DNA of 64,000 nucleotides from Paracyclopina nana. Lineage: Eukaryota > Arthropoda > Copepoda > Cyclopoida > Cyclopettidae. How positions within the stretch are numbered: the first letter of the stretch is position 1; every line of letters begins with the position of its first letter. A program made the position numbers and the translations under genes. This document shows, in pieces, positions 1 through 12,800 of the stretch. Under the pieces are notes generated by a model. The model saw only the letters and a list, made by a program, of their open reading frames with translations, made no database searches and had not been told where the DNA came from. The stretch spans positions 439,001-503,000 of the forward strand of contig JAGUCH010000008.1 in assembly GCA_019096065.1 (NCBI GenBank), in the 5' to 3' direction.

Positions 1-1091
1 ATTCCAAAAAAAATCAATCAATATTTCGAAATCTCATTTTTGTTTAAAAGTGAGGGTGAAAATAGCCCACTGTGCAATAGGAAATGTGACCAGTGTCCAG
101 CTGTTGGAATTTTCTCAAAATAGCGCGGATTTAGTTTGTTGACATCCATTTCCCAAAATCGGCATTATTTTCATTTTTAAGAAGAGTGGCGCTACTTTGC
201 AACTTATTGAGCTTGTGTCCGGTCTTTTGTGAGCAAAAATTACAAAGATAAAAGAACCCGTGAAAAAAATGAGGTAATTCCACCTGAATCATGAATAGCT
301 CACAATATTGTGAAAACTAGTTTTTTTTCAAATAATATTAAAAATAACCCACATTTTCAAACTAAGGAGGGCACAGTGGATTTTTTCTTGTTTGCAACGC
401 GCATTAAAAAATTGAAAAACTCTGCATGGAATTTAAAAATTCAGAAAAGTTATTTTTCAAGAGGATTCCAGAGCTGCAAAATAATCCACTGTGGAATAAG
501 CTCAAGTTTTCAAGTTAAGTGAGGCAAATTGTGGAAAGACTGCAAAAACCGGTTGGTTTCCTCCCCATTTAACAGGAAATTAGTGAGAGAGAAAAAATCC
601 GCTTAGCTTTTTCCCGGACAAAATAAGCAACTTTTTACTTCTCTACCCATAACATTTGGGTAGTTTTTGACTTGTTTTTATTGGTCTTTTTGTCTTTTTG
701 TTCAATATAAGTTGCAATTACAAATCGGTACTTTTTTATGTTCATAAGTAGCGGCAGGGGGCGGGGCTTGGTAGTAGTAGTAGCGGTTTGAAATTGACTT
801 AGGGGGGCGGGGCTTCTTCATTTATATATACTAATAAAAGGAGGAACTGAATGAATTTTCTTCAAAAAATCATGCTGATATATAATAATGATGACAGTAG
901 TGTAACATTTGCAAGCTCTGACACTTGTGGTCTGTTAGTACATAATAATAATAAAAAATAATAGTAATAATAAATCAAGCAAAATTCTTCTTTGGTATCT
1001 TGACTTCTTCTTCTTCTTCTTCAGTGTTACACTTTTGGTCCACGAGCCTTTAAAATAGAGGATTTTTGGGAGTTTCTACTCTCACTTTTTG
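1..1091. other. Delta 3' flank, AT-rich, no gene
   Basis: No convincing coding region. It holds simple repeats (an ATAATA-rich stretch at about 940-975 and a CTT run at about 1003-1021, the latter within the likely Delta 3' UTR) and a small inverted-repeat element at 371-495. Short open frames here have no family resemblance. Confidence 0.7.
371..495. mobile_element. Small MITE-like inverted repeat (CACAGTGG family)
   Basis: The left end carries CACAGTGGATTTTTT followed by ACGCGCAT; the right end carries the reverse form AATAATCCACTGTG at about 478-492. The same bipartite motif recurs at about 7.3, 7.6, 7.9, 13.5, 32.0, 32.15, 48.6, 49.05 and 58.5 kb, in several places as convergent pairs. 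No transposase is present, so this would be a non-autonomous element. No target duplication was recognised. Confidence 0.45.
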
Positions 1092-4000
1092 CTACACTTC
1101 AGTGGCAAACAAATCGTCATCATATTTGGCTGTTTTGGACTGTTTCTGGTGATTTTCGTACCGGCTCATGGCCTGAATGGAGGCTGCGGTGGGCAGGTCG
1201 AATTTCTTGCTTTTCACCGAAGAATCACTGCAATAATGGAGAAAAGAGTAGATGAGTAAGTGCTCAACTTTGACCCCTAAATGGGCATCCTGCTACACTT
1301 GAAGCAATTTGTACCCCACCAACCATATTTGAGCTACTGCTAGAGAAATGGAAAAACTTTCATTGCTCCCAAAAAAACTGCATGAAAAAGCCAAATTGTC
1401 TTTTTTTCCCTTTAAAAAAGGTGCTTCAAAACCTCAGTTTCTAAAAAATTTCCATTTTCTAAAAAAATTCCCTTTTTTAAAAAAGTGCCAAAAAAATAAA
1501 CAACAAATTATCTCTATATCTAAATTTTGCCCATATTTTGGTTACATCAGTTTTCCAGTTCTAAAAGTTGAGAGTCACTCAGCAGTAGAGGCAAAGCAAA
1601 TAGCACTTTTCCTGCGCCCGCGGGCACACAAGTGGCTTTTTCCCACCATTATCCCCCTTATTACACCCAAACAACAAGCCGGCTCAATAGTCGTGACACT
1701 TACCTAGAAGAGCACACAGAGGGCGCTCCTGTGCTGGAAGAAGTTGTGCTCGAGCACTCCGAGTTGAACTGGGACAGGGCGGCCTGGTTCAAGTGGAGCA
1801 CCCTTTTGCTGGCGCTGCTCGACTCCAACTTGTCGAGGAGCAGTGCTCTGGCCGAGTTGAGCTTGTGCACCTTGCTGAGCACGGCCTCCGAGTCCTGAGC
1901 ACTGGACAGGTTGGGGTTCTTTTTGCGCACGGAGCTGAGGTCATTGACAATCATGTGGTCATCCAGGATCTTGCTCTTGTTCACACAGCTCACGGCGTTG
2001 AGCTCATTCTCCCTCTGCGCCTCGGCGTTGGCCTTGCGCAGCTCGAGGTGCTGCCGTTTGCGGCGCCACAGCGCCACCATGCAGCCCAGCACCAGCGCCA
2101 GCGAAACGAGTGTGGAGAGCACGACGGCCAGAGTGACGTCGGAGCCGTGCGCCGTCGGTGCGCCGGCGTGCCCTGCCGTCAGCGGCATGACTGTGCCGTC
2201 AGGCAGGATATTGCACGCCTTGCCCGAATAGCCGGGCAGGCAGCGGCACTCGTAGGCATTGAGCTTGTCCACGCAGAAGCCGTTGTTCATGCAGGGGTTG
2301 GAGGCACACTCGTTCACCTCCACCGAGCAGTCCTTGCCGGTGAACCCAGGTGGGCAGGCACAGACGAAATCGTTGACCGAGTCATGGCAGGTGCCGCCGT
2401 TGGCACACGGGTTGACGGCACACTCGTTCACGTTCTCCTCGCAGTGTGTGCCTACGAAGCCGGGGTTGCAGTAGCACTTGTAGTCGGACACAAAGTCAAT
2501 GCAGGTGCCGCCGTTCTGGCACGGGTTGACGGCACAGTCGTCAATGTTGCTCTCGCAGTGCGCACCTGCAAACCCGCTAGGGCACAGGCACTGGTAGGTG
2601 TCCTCAGAGTCCATCAGGCAGGTGCCGCCGTTGAGGCAAGGTGTCGCCATGCGGCAATGGTCGAGTTTCACGTCACAATTCACGCCGGTGAAGCCGTGCT
2701 TGCACCTGCACTCGTAGCCGGAAGGTGTGTCGTGGCACAGGGCACCGTTCTTGCACGGCTTGTCGGAGCACGTTTGTGCCTGAAGCTCACAGTGCACACC
2801 GTGATAGCCCAGTGGGCACACACAAGTGTAATTGTTCACGCCGGTTCCCTGAAAAAATTCATAATTTTACATTTTTTCAACGGAGCTGATTTGGCAAAAA
2901 ATGAATGCAAGAGGCTGGCAAAGCTGCAACACCTAAGTTGCTTTCACCAAAACATAGATGCTAGTAAAGTACATAAAGCAGTACAAGCATCTATCCCCTT
3001 AAAAAGCAACATTGGTGAAGCAGCTTCAAAAGCCACAGAGAATCATTTGTGATGAAAATAGCATCGTCGTTTTTTACCTGACAAGTGCCGCCGTTGACAC
3101 AGAGGTTGTGGGCACACTCGTTGGTGATCCTGGTTTCGCAATTGGTGCCAGTCCACCCAGGTGGGCATGAGCAGGTGTACGATCCTTGACCGGTGTTGAA
3201 GCAGGTGGCTCCATTTTGGCAGGGCCTGTTGTTGGTGCAGTAGTTGAGGTCCTGGTTGCAGAAGAGGCCTCCCCAGCCCTCCTCGCAAATGCAAGTCCAG
3301 GGCTCCTGGTTGCAGGTGCCATGCTGGCACCCAGGATACCTGAGGCACTCGGTGCAAAAGGCACCTGTCCACCCGTCTCTGCACCTAGAAGGTGGAAGGA
3401 AAAAGAATTAAAAATTGTTGTTGTTTCACCAACTTTTGTCTTCTCCCATCATATCTTGTGTCGTGGGAATGACGCCGCTGGGCAGCCAAAAGTCCCCTTT
3501 GAAAAATTTTTGACAACACCTCCCCCCCACTGGTTTTTGGTGGAAAATCACACAGGCCTAAATTCCCAGTGATTTTCCCAAGTGATAAAAAAGGCTGGGT
3601 AATTAATCATAAGACTTACTTGCACTCTCCGGGCCGGTCACAAAAGCCATGCTCGTCGTGGCATCCAGGTGAGCAGACAGCTGAAACAATCAAAGAAACA
3701 TAGGTGTAATTCAGGTGCAAATCCATACCATAGATATGTATGTAAAAATGGCGTTTTCCTATGCTGCATTAGTAGGATATTTACATTGCTCATGGAGGAC
3801 AGATGTTCTGCCCTCTCTCTATGTACCCAGGTCACCCCCGAAGTTGTTGGCGTCGCTTTTCGTCTATGAAACAGCTGCCATCTGCTCAAAGCTGGCGAGC
3901 GCCAGATGACTCTTCCTCTTTTAATGCTTTTCACTAGGCGAACACTATGCCAACTTTGGTCCCGCCAAAAGCAATGGAACAGTAGCATTAGCCACGTGCC

Positions 4001-5520
4001 TGATGCCTCAAGGACACAAGCGATCAAGTTTCCTTCGCATACGCTAATTTGCTTCAAAATTCACTTTTGCTCAACCGGGATGATTTGGAAGAAATGCGCT
4101 TCAAAAGGCTTTTTGTGCAGAGTCGCTAGGTCTGCTGTTCGCCAAAAATAGAGGCTGTCTATGTAGTAAAAGCTATGGGCGACTCTATTTTGGTGGAGAG
4201 CATATTTGGTGTCCCTGCTCAAAAAGCTTTGAGCACCGGATTTTTTCATGCTCAGCCTCGTTGTTTTTTATCGACGCTCCCTTATTTCGCAGTCTAAATG
4301 CAGCTGGCTTTAAATGCGCGTCCCCAAGCCATAATCCATGGCTGTGTATCATCAAAATCTGAGCACACGACATTGACGACACGACAACGAATGGAGAGCA
4401 ACAGCTGAGGATTTCCGCTGCTGGTGATGGTCAAAACAGCAGCAGCTATATCTGACCCTTCTCCCACTTTAACGGAATGGAGCAACAACATCCCGACCGG
4501 AAACGATATTCTGATGATGATTATGATGGTCTTCTTACCTTTTGTGCAGTAGTCTCCCTCTTCGTTGTTGGGGTCTTTTTGCCAGCCATCGAGGCACACT
4601 TTGCTCCCACTGTGGTCACATGTGTAGTGCCCGAATTGGTCATCTCTGGGCCTGCAGAGAGTGTCACAATCCTTGCCATAATATTGGGCAGAGCACACAA
4701 TTCTGTACTCATATTCCAGCCTGGTGTGGCTTTCTTGGTGCACGCCATGAGTCCACTCTTGGCCAGCAGCTAATTCCTGTTGGGTTGCCATTCGGCTGAT
4801 CAGGGCATCAGTATTTTGGCCTATAATAAAAAAAGTTTATCTCTGAGAAGTCCGCGTGGGAACGGCAAACAAGTTGTTGGCCTTATCATTCATTTTGAGG
4901 CCCTGGCTCAATGAAATTTTTTCATTAAACCCAGGGTCAATTATTTCCCACCACAACACCAGCCCCCAACTGAGGGTGTTTTTGTCTTACCTCGCGAACT
5001 TTTGTTGTTCTCATGCCAGGCTTCGATGATGAGGCTGAAGGTGCCCTGAAAAGATCGACTCGGTTCACGCGACTGGTTAAAAATGTAAACATTGAAAAGG
5101 AGCTTACAGGCCACTTGAAGTCCAAGGGGAACTGGATGACTTGGGACTTTGCAAAAATGCTGTTGTTGCCGAGCACAGGGGTGACATACTCGCCAAAAGT
5201 GCACTCGTGCACGGGATCGATGGTGGCCTGGTAATGTTTCAGGCAAATCCGGAACTTGGTCGAGCATGAGCCCGAGCATTTTCCGTTGGAAACGGATCGA
5301 AAGCCGTCGCAGCAATGGCCCTCGGAGTTCTTGCCGTATTTGTTGAGGAACGTTTTCAGCTTGAGCTCAAAAACGCCCTGACTCGAGGCGGAAACCTAAA
5401 CAATTTGAAATTCTTTTAAAAAAGTTCCAACCGCCGAGATCGGGCCAAAAAACGAACCTGTGAGACTGTGCAGGCGATGCAAAGCAGACAAACTGCTAGA
5501 ATTTTCGTCCACTTCATCAT
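1092..5520 (-). CDS. Delta: Delta, transmembrane DSL ligand of Notch
   Basis: This is a membrane ligand that activates Notch on neighbouring cells. Coding exons (minus): 5458-5520, 5108-5395, 4991-5045, 4539-4820, 3620-3680, 3078-3384, 1704-2848, 1092-1227; together 2337 nt, 778 aa. Seen in order: signal peptide (1-20), MNNL domain with [14 protein letters not shown] across a splice, DSL domain (about 176-227, YYGKDC and FGHYTC motifs), nine EGF repeats (about 232-564), one membrane segment (about 590-612) followed by WRRKR, and an intracellular tail ending ATEV, the PDZ-binding end known from Delta proteins. All splice phases agree. The DSL C-terminal part has a short insertion (KDPNNEEG) between GW and the last Cys. 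Start: two adjacent ATGs precede a hydrophobic leader. Nine EGF repeats match arthropod Delta. Confidence 0.97.
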
Positions 5521-5850
5521 GGAAAGATGTGTTCTGGTCTGAGCTCAAAATTTGCCTAAGATTCAAATTTAAATTATTTGCTGTCCAACGTCCGGTGGGG
5601 ATTTGATCGGCTTACCTTAACAGGCTGAAGTAGAATTGTGACTTGAGACAATTAAAAAAGACATTGGAAAATCACTGTAATGTTCACCACTGAGCTTTTT
5701 CACACAATTACCACTCAGCACAAGTTTCATTCACCAACTGAGTTGAGCTTCTGCTGCTGCTGCTGCTGTTCCACTGTGGCGAAATGCGCACGCGCGCTCC
5801 AACGGCGAGTCGCGGCGCGAAACGCCGTTAGCGGATTTTTTGTCGCGCGG
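5521..5850 (-). promoter_or_regulatory. Delta 5' UTR with a 60-nt intron and TATA-like promoter
   Basis: Upstream of the Delta ATG there is a strong donor (TTAAG|gtaagcc, exon end 5616) and an acceptor (cttag|GCAAATT, exon start 5555), giving a 60-nt 5' UTR intron at 5556-5615. Further upstream, GTATAAGAAG at about 5867-5876 on the minus strand is a TATA-like box; a start site near 5840-5848 is inferred from normal TATA spacing. A CTG repeat at about 5752-5768 lies in the leader. The exact start site is not visible from sequence. Confidence 0.5.
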
Positions 5851-5939
5851 CCATAGAAAGTGGCGGCTTCTTATACTCAGCAGTAGCGCTGTGCTACCGT
5901 CAATTTCGGCCCGTTCATCCAAAGCCACCTACACTTGTA

Positions 5940-6478
5940 AAAACGCCAATGCCTAATTAACTCTAAATAGGCCTATTTTTGAGTTTCTCAAATTAATTAT
6001 GAACCCTATAAAGCTTGAAAAGCAAGAAGGCAGCCATTTTTCCTATTATGATAATCAAATTTGGGGAGATTTTTAATTTTGAAAATTCAATTTATTATGG
6101 GGAGGATTTATGCAAGAATGTCGGGAGAAAAGAGATGAAATCCCTTTTCCTGCTATTTATGATGACCCTAGGTATTTATGATTAGCCATCAAATTAATAG
6201 TAGCCACACACAATTGAAATCAACCCGCGCGCCCTTTTGTTTACCCAAAACATTTGCGATTAATTAACGATTTTTCACAGCTTCCTGTTCTCGGCGATGT
6301 TATTTGAGACCTTTTTGCATCTTCTTTCATCTTCATCGCGCGCTCATTCATCCGTTTAACGAGATTTATGCATTTTGGAAAAAATGGACTTGTTCTCAGT
6401 TGTTGCCAAACATGTGTTTGGCTGTCATCCATTTTGCACTTATGACACTTGAAAAAAATAAAATTTGCCCGAAAATAG
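5940..6478. other. Intergenic, nothing recognised
   Basis: AT-rich sequence upstream of the Delta promoter. Open frames are short and lack codon structure or family motifs. It could contain regulatory DNA, but no specific site can be defended. Confidence 0.5.
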
Positions 6479-6790
6479 ATGCAATTTTGGCACATTTGGA
6501 ATTACTCCTACTTTTGCCATGGTGGCTGTAAACTAAATATACCATGGTGGCTCGTAAAGTCCCATGAGTTAAGTATATGTTTTGATTTTGTAAAATGCCT
6601 TAAATACCTCCAATGTTGCCCGAAAGTTGATGCAAATTATTTATCTTTATGCAATTTTGGCTTATAAATCACAATTGAAATTACTCTTACTTAAGCTATG
6701 GCGCCTGTAAACTAAATACACCATGGTGGCTTGTAAAGTCCTTTCCTAAATAAAGTGCATGTTTTGATTTTGTAAAATGCCTTAAATGGG
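6479..6790 (+). repeat. Two-copy direct repeat, about 172-bp period
   Basis: Two diverged copies (about 6479-6607 and 6650-6786) share landmarks in the same order: ATGCAATTTTGGC, TGTAAACTAAATA, CCATGGTGGC and TTTTGTAAAATGCC. They look like an old tandem duplication. No coding potential or target-site duplication was seen. Confidence 0.65.
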
Positions 6791-6989
6791 TCAAAAAAAT
6801 TTAAATTGCATTTAAACTCGTTAAGTTGGGTAAAAAGCAAATTTGCAATGTTGTTATTAAGGGTGAGGGCGGTTTTTGGTTTTACAAGTGTAGGCAGGTT
6901 TGAGGGATGTGCGTTTTCCGGTCGTCGGCACGCGTCTTCTTACATTTAAGCAACAGACGCTAGGTCCGCTGAAGCGGAGCGAAAACCGA

Positions 6990-7935
6990 CGCAGCATTGG
7001 CAGATGTTCACTCTTCCATCATACTACACTCAGTCCGGCTTCATTTCTCAACTCCATCCGCTACCGGACACACTGTACGCTAAAACTAGCCTTAATTGGA
7101 GCAATTGCACTTGAATGCCTCATTCTATCAACAAACTTGACCGGTATGCCCGAAAAAAGTAAACAAAGGCCAAAAATTGTACTTTTCCCGTCCCGTATTG
7201 GCTTATATGGTTTTGCCACGTGAACTTGTAAATTGTGGTCATTAATAATATGTAAGAGCAACAGTTGAACTTCAAGCCTCGCTTCTTTCTGCTTGCACAG
7301 TGGATTATTTGACGCGCATACATTTCTTCAACATCTCACTCTGTCCAGGTTCATTGCTCATTTATCTTTGTCAAATCGATGTAGAGTATGCTAATGCTTA
7401 AAATAATTGGAGCAAAAATGCCCCATTTTCACTACAAACTTGACCGGTATGCCCGAAAAAAGTAAACAAAGGCCAAAAATCGTACTTTTTCCGTCAACAT
7501 TGGCTTATACGGTTTTGCCACGTGATCTTGTAAATTGTGGTCATTAATAATATGTAAGAGCAACAGTTGAACTTCATGCCTCGCTTCTTTCTGCTTGCAC
7601 AGTGGATTATTTGACGCGCATCATCAAAAGTGCAGCCAGAATCTCCATTTCTTCCATATCACACTCAGTCTGGCTTCATTGTTCAATCCATTGTCTATGC
7701 GCTAAAACTTACCATTTTTATATGGCACAATTACACTTGAATGCCTTATTTACACAACAAACTTGACCGGTATGCCCGAAAAACGTAAACAAAGGCCTTG
7801 AATCGCTCTTTTTTCTCCTTTATTGGTTTCTGGCTTTGCCACGCGAACTTGTAAATTGTGGTCATTAGTTTGAGAGCAACAGTTGAACTTCATGCCTCAC
7901 TTCCTTCACTTGCACAGTGGATTATTTGACGCGCA
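6990..7935 (+). repeat. Three-copy tandem repeat, about 310-bp unit
   Basis: Three copies in the same orientation share CTTGACCGGTATGCCCG (about 7137, 7440, 7764), then GTAAACAAAGGCC, a GCCACGTGA- or GCCACGCGA-type site, TTGTAAATTGTGGTCATTA, GCAACAGTTGAACTTCA and GCACAGTGGATTATTTGA followed by CGCGCAT. Spacing is about 303 and 323 bp. Similarity is high in the shared blocks and low between them. Unit ends carry the CACAGTGG/GACGCGCAT motif found elsewhere in the window. Confidence 0.85.
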
Positions 7936-10539
7936 TCATTGGAAATGCTGCCACCAAATTCAGTGCTACACACTTAAAGCCAATTTATAGCTTAGGATTA
8001 CCAAAAAAAGGTAAATTATGGGCGCAAAATTGGCTACTGTGGCAGAAGGTACTATGAAAACTTGAGGTGTGTGGTCATTATTTCCACAGGAAAAAGTGCA
8101 ACACACCCTTTTTCGTTTAGCTGATGATGGGAAAAATGTCACCAAATGAAGATGTATGAGAAGGTGTGCTGACATTATTTTTGGCTGAATATTTTAGCAG
8201 GGATTTCCAGCAGCCCTGTCATTATTATGCCATTTCTCAATTTGGGCTCCATTCAATCAATTTTGTGTAATGCTGCAAATTGTGGGTGATTTTGGCCTGA
8301 TATAATATCATTAGTTGAGATTTCTGAATGAGATTACTGAGGATGGATCATGGTTCAAATCCCTGCTTGTCCCCTGAAGGTTGTAGAATTTGCCAGGAGC
8401 GCAATAACAAGCCTTTCAAAGGCTCTGATTATCATAGCCCATGAAAAATGATCCAAACGTCGATCAGAAAACACGACATGACATCCACACGAGCCAAGAT
8501 CATCATCACCATCATGAGGAGGAAAATTCATGAAAAATCTGAAATCATTAGCCAAATTGTTGGAGCAATGCTAGGTAGGTCATTATTATGTTGATAGCAG
8601 GTCAAAAGCAGCCTCTCAATGTCAATGTTTTCACGGAAAAAAAGCCAATGATTTGATAGCATTCGCTTATAGTACTGTAAGAGTTATCGTGGCTGTTTCG
8701 CGACAAAAGTGCAAGGTCATTTTTGGCACTGATGCATGCCAAATATGGACATGGTGCATAAAATAACTTTGTCTTATAATGACATTTTAAGCACTTTTTA
8801 TTTTATGCAAGTTTGCTGTAAGTCCGGTCCTTCTGTGACTTTTGTGATGGCTCACCGTTTCAATTTGGAACGTATATGCTTTAATTACAAGAGCAAACTA
8901 CTTCTGTAGAAGAAGTTCAGTCTTTTGTTGTTCTATTTTAGCAAAAATTGATGCTTTCCCCTGATAATCAGCCCATTAGATCTTGGTGCTGAGCACGTGC
9001 ATTATTTAAAAATCTGGACCTCAGATCTCCTTTTGTTCGTGTGAAAAGACAATAGTCAACTACAATAGAAAATGACAGCTGGATCTTGTCAAAAAGCTTA
9101 CTCATCACCTTTTTATCAGCAGCCCCAATTTTTCTCACCTCTTTTCAACCACTTCATTTGGTGGAAAATGTGAATTTTGGAGCTGGAGACAAAAGGTAAA
9201 CACACATTCAGTTCTGCTATCTTTGCTGATGCTCCCAAATTTCTGACATATTATTTACTTATGCTAAGGCTTTGTTTTCTTTCATTATCTTGAGGTTTGT
9301 TTTGACTTTTGCCAGCTTTTGGCGCGAGCCAAACTCAATCAAACAATTTTTTGCCCGTTGAAATCATTCAAGTCATGAATTCACTTTGGGAAACTAGACC
9401 AACAAAAAAAGTCAACAATTTTTCTTTCAAACAAAAGTTAAATCTAATCAAAAGCACTAAAAACATGCTCAAATTCAAAGTTTCAAAAAGTAAGCAAGCT
9501 AGAAACTGCTTCAAACTGTTAAAGTTTTTTAGCACAAATTATCTTTTTTAACAATTGCTCAAAAAAGCCAGTTTTCACCCTTTTCTTGCTAAAAAAAGAG
9601 ACATTCAAGTTTTTTTTGCTCTGAAAACCCAACTAAGTCACTTTTTTAAAAAGAAATATTTTTTAAAAGTAGTAAGTAAATAAACTTTGCTGCCAAAAAA
9701 GTCAAAAATGTCAAATTGATATTGCTGTCAATTTGGCAAAATTATGAAACTTATCAAATAATTTTTTTTTTTTAAATTCAATTTTGAACTAGTTTAAATG
9801 AATTCAGGCCATTTTTGCTGCTGAAACAATTTCATTCTTGTTGAGTACACACATCCTCAAGTGCTGTCAAAGTTATCATGGAAATTGGCTCCATATGGCT
9901 GATGCTGCTGCTGTTGTTGTCAAGTGTTTGTGCAAACAAGAATAATTTTGCGCGCCATTTTCGCCTGATCAAATAATTCACTGAGCTTGGCTGAAAAATG
10001 CTTGAAAGTATGAAGTAAATTGCTGGTGGGGCGTGGTCAGGCTTCTCCTATGACAAGCCAAACTTTCAATATGTGGCCACAAATCATTTTTGTTGACACT
10101 CAACTTTGCCACATACTTTCTAGAGTCTGATCCGAAAAAAAGCAAACTTTATTTTCTTTAATTAAATCCCAAGATAAATCAAATTATAATGATAAAAACA
10201 CAGCTGAATTTTTTGGAAAAAAAGACTTTGATTTGAAAAAAAGCAATTTTGAGTAGTTTGGTTTTTTAGGGGGCAGACTCTAATTTTAGTTTTAGCCCAG
10301 CTTGCAAAAATTCCACTTGAGCATGTGTATTTGTGACATGTCATTTTTCATCTCTTCTATGTACAATGTTTTTGTGGCGAAAAAACGGTTAGAGAGCTTT
10401 CCCCACCGAAAAATAATCAATAAAGTAAACTTTGCTGTTTACGCCATGAAAAAAGCTAAAATCGTTAGAGTGTGATTCCTAAAAAGCTGGATTATGTTAA
10501 TACGATTTACTAAGCATCAGACTCTATAATCTTAGTTTT
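7936..10539. other. Intergenic, no gene recognised
   Basis: AT-rich DNA with only short unsupported open frames. A Pol III B-box-like stretch (GGTTCAAATCC at about 8351-8361) has no convincing clover-leaf around it. Poly-T and poly-A runs and a GCTGCTGCTG stretch near 9905 are the only other notable composition features. Confidence 0.5.
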
Positions 10540-10800
10540 TAAGAACTCTTTTTTTTAATTGATTTTTGTAGTTTTTTTAGAGCTTTTCTAATATCTAAGA
10601 AGTTTTTCTCAATTTTTATGAACTTTTCTAATTTTTTTAAAACTTTTAAGAACTTTTTTAATTTTTAAGAACTTTTTCAAATTTGATTACTTTTTCTAAT
10701 TTCTAAGAACTTTTTTCTAAATTTTATGAACTTTTTCTTATCTTGAAGAACTTTTTTTGATTTTTAACAACTTTTTCTAATTTTTTAGGATGTAATTTTC
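10540..10800 (+). repeat. Degenerate AACTTTTTCTAATTTTTAAG array
   Basis: About ten loosely conserved units of roughly 20-25 bp built on AACTTTTTCTAATTTTTAAG. The array is strongly A/T-skewed and noncoding. It resembles the other young-to-old minisatellites in this window. Confidence 0.6.
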
Positions 10801-11865
10801 AAGATTTTAAGGAAAGTAGAGCAAGTTTTTTTCTCCATGCAAATTGGCGACAATTTTATTAAGAGATGGAGCAATTTTTCTCCTGTCAAAAGAAGCTGGC
10901 TTTTAAAAATCTGCTTCCTAGCGCAGCTAGCTGTAAAAATGATGGAGGGTGAGGCAAAAAAAGTCGGAAACTCCTCTCATTTTTGGCGGCAATTTTTAAC
11001 GAGTGTCACGACCTTTGCTTAGCATGCAAAAAGGAAAAAGTGGATCGGATTCCACCACACAAATTTCACTGTAAACAAAGCTGCTGTTGTTGTACTTCAT
11101 GTAAAAAAGTGTACACATTGAAGAACAAGTATTTATGGCCCACAGGAATTCCTATATATAATTATTCGTCAAAGAAAACAGCGCCAGGTGCTGATCGGGT
11201 TGCACTCGGCCATAAAAAGTTGGGCCATGAAAGATCGAATTCAAGAGGATCAAAAAGCAGCTGCCCGGTTCACCTGCTCAGCCTAAACTTGAGACTAAAA
11301 TTGAGATCTCAAGATTTGACCTAGAATTTTGGAGCTAAAATATTCGCATTGGATTGATGGATCGAGGTCCAAGTCGAGCTAGGCTGGCCAAATGATGAAA
11401 ATTGGAAAAATGACTTGAATGTGTGGACTAAGGTTAATTTATTTATTAAATATCATCATTCTTAAAAAAGATATGTGTTTTCTCTTAAAATTTCATTAGT
11501 CTTTTTAAGGAAAAGAACCCTAAAAAACATTTACGGGTTTACCTCATGTTTGGCAAAATTCTAGATTTTGCCAGAATTTGATTATATTAGAAAAAAAAAA
11601 ACATTTACAGTGCAGCCAGATTAGCAGAATCTCTTGTTTTTCTCCATTATTTAAAGAATCATTTGTGTCTAACCAGTTTCAGCGCTACCAGATGCGAAGC
11701 ACAGCAAGTAATCAAAACCGCCAAAAAAGCTCAATTTTCCATTGTTATTAGTTCAAGTTTTTAAGATAAAATCCAATATTCACAGCACTTAGTTTTCCGT
11801 TTCAGAGCTACCAGATTATCAATCCAACAAAAGAAATCATGGCTTTTTTAGCACTTTTCAATGTT

Positions 11866-11928
11866 GGGGGGCGTTAACTGAAAAAGGAACCTCGGTATTA
11901 GATATTCCTTTTTGAAGTAACGCACCCC
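11866..11928. mobile_element. About 63-bp hairpin mini-element, copy 1
   Basis: The left arm GGGGGCGTTAACTGAAAAAG and the right arm CTTTTTGAAGTAACGCACCC are near-perfect inverse copies around a short loop. A second element with the same arms lies at about 20110-20176. It is too small to encode anything. It could be a minimal MITE or a structured RNA element; no target duplication was recognised. Confidence 0.5.
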
Positions 11929-12259
11929 TTTACTGAAAAGACCTCTAAAAGCCACGCTTTGTTCTGTGATTGTTAAAAAGATTGAAAAAGTGCTACCAGA
12001 TATTTAGAATATGGCATTCTTGCGAGGTCAAAAAACGAAGTTGAGACCTGTGGTTGTTCCACTTTGTTGGGGTAATTTCGGAATTCTTCAAGAAGTACAA
12101 CGTAATAAATATTCCGGGTAGAGTGGAACCAACTCGATAATTGAAGGGCTTTTTTGACCAATTAGAAGCCCTTGATACGCCACAACAATTGATTGCTACA
12201 TACCTGTAATGGAACGTCTCAATTTAGAAAATAACCTAAGTAGAGTCTGATCCATAAAA

Positions 12260-12800
12260 AACCCAACTGTCAAGCAATTCATATAACATGAATCAACCAG
12301 ACTCTGCATTGTGGCAAATGTTAGCTTTTTATGAATCAGTCTCAATTTTTGGTACTCAGTTGGGTTTTTCATGAATCAGTCTCAATATTTGGAATTTAGT
12401 TCGGTTTTTAAAGAATCAGACTCAATTTGTGAAACTCAGTTCCGTTTTATGATATTCAGGCTCAATTTTGGAAACACAGTTCGGTTTTTATGAATCAGTC
12501 TCAATAATATAAAATCAGTTCAGTTTTCCATGAATCAGACTCTATTTTTGAAACTCAGTTCAGTTTTCCATGAATCACACTCAGATTTGTTATGCTCGGT
12601 TCAGTTTTTTATGCATCAGACTCTAGCTCAATTTCATACACTTTTGACTTTTAAAGAATCAGACTCTACTTCCAACACTATTCGCTTTTTTAAGAATCAG
12701 ACTCTTCTTTTGGTGCCAATGAGGCACAAATGTGGAAGTCCTCTATTTTAGGGCTCAGACTCTAACAATAAAAAACGCACATTTTGGTTTTTATTGAATC
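12260..12800 (+). repeat. Degenerate TGAATCAGACTC array
   Basis: About twelve units of 35-60 bp share TTTTTATGAATCAGACTC or GTCTC followed by AATTTTTGGAACTCAGTTC. Divergence between units is considerable. Short open frames through it are by-products of the repeat. Confidence 0.75.

Noticed and set aside
1793..3052. 419-codon plus-strand open frame
   Set aside because: It is antisense to Delta EGF exons; GC-rich Cys codons keep the opposite strand open. The Delta reading has nine EGF repeats and matching splice phases.
3043..3384. 113-codon and 96-codon minus frames in Delta exon 6
   Set aside because: Other frames of the exon. The correct frame gives EGF repeats ([10 protein letters not shown]...) and joins both neighbours in phase.
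4937..5315. Alternative minus frames with runs such as MLRRLSIRF over Delta exons 2-3
   Set aside because: They read through introns; the MNNL/DSL protein uses another frame plus two 62-nt introns.
8351..8361. tRNA gene suggested by a GGTTCAAATCC B box
   Set aside because: No matching A box, anticodon arm or acceptor stem at the right distances.
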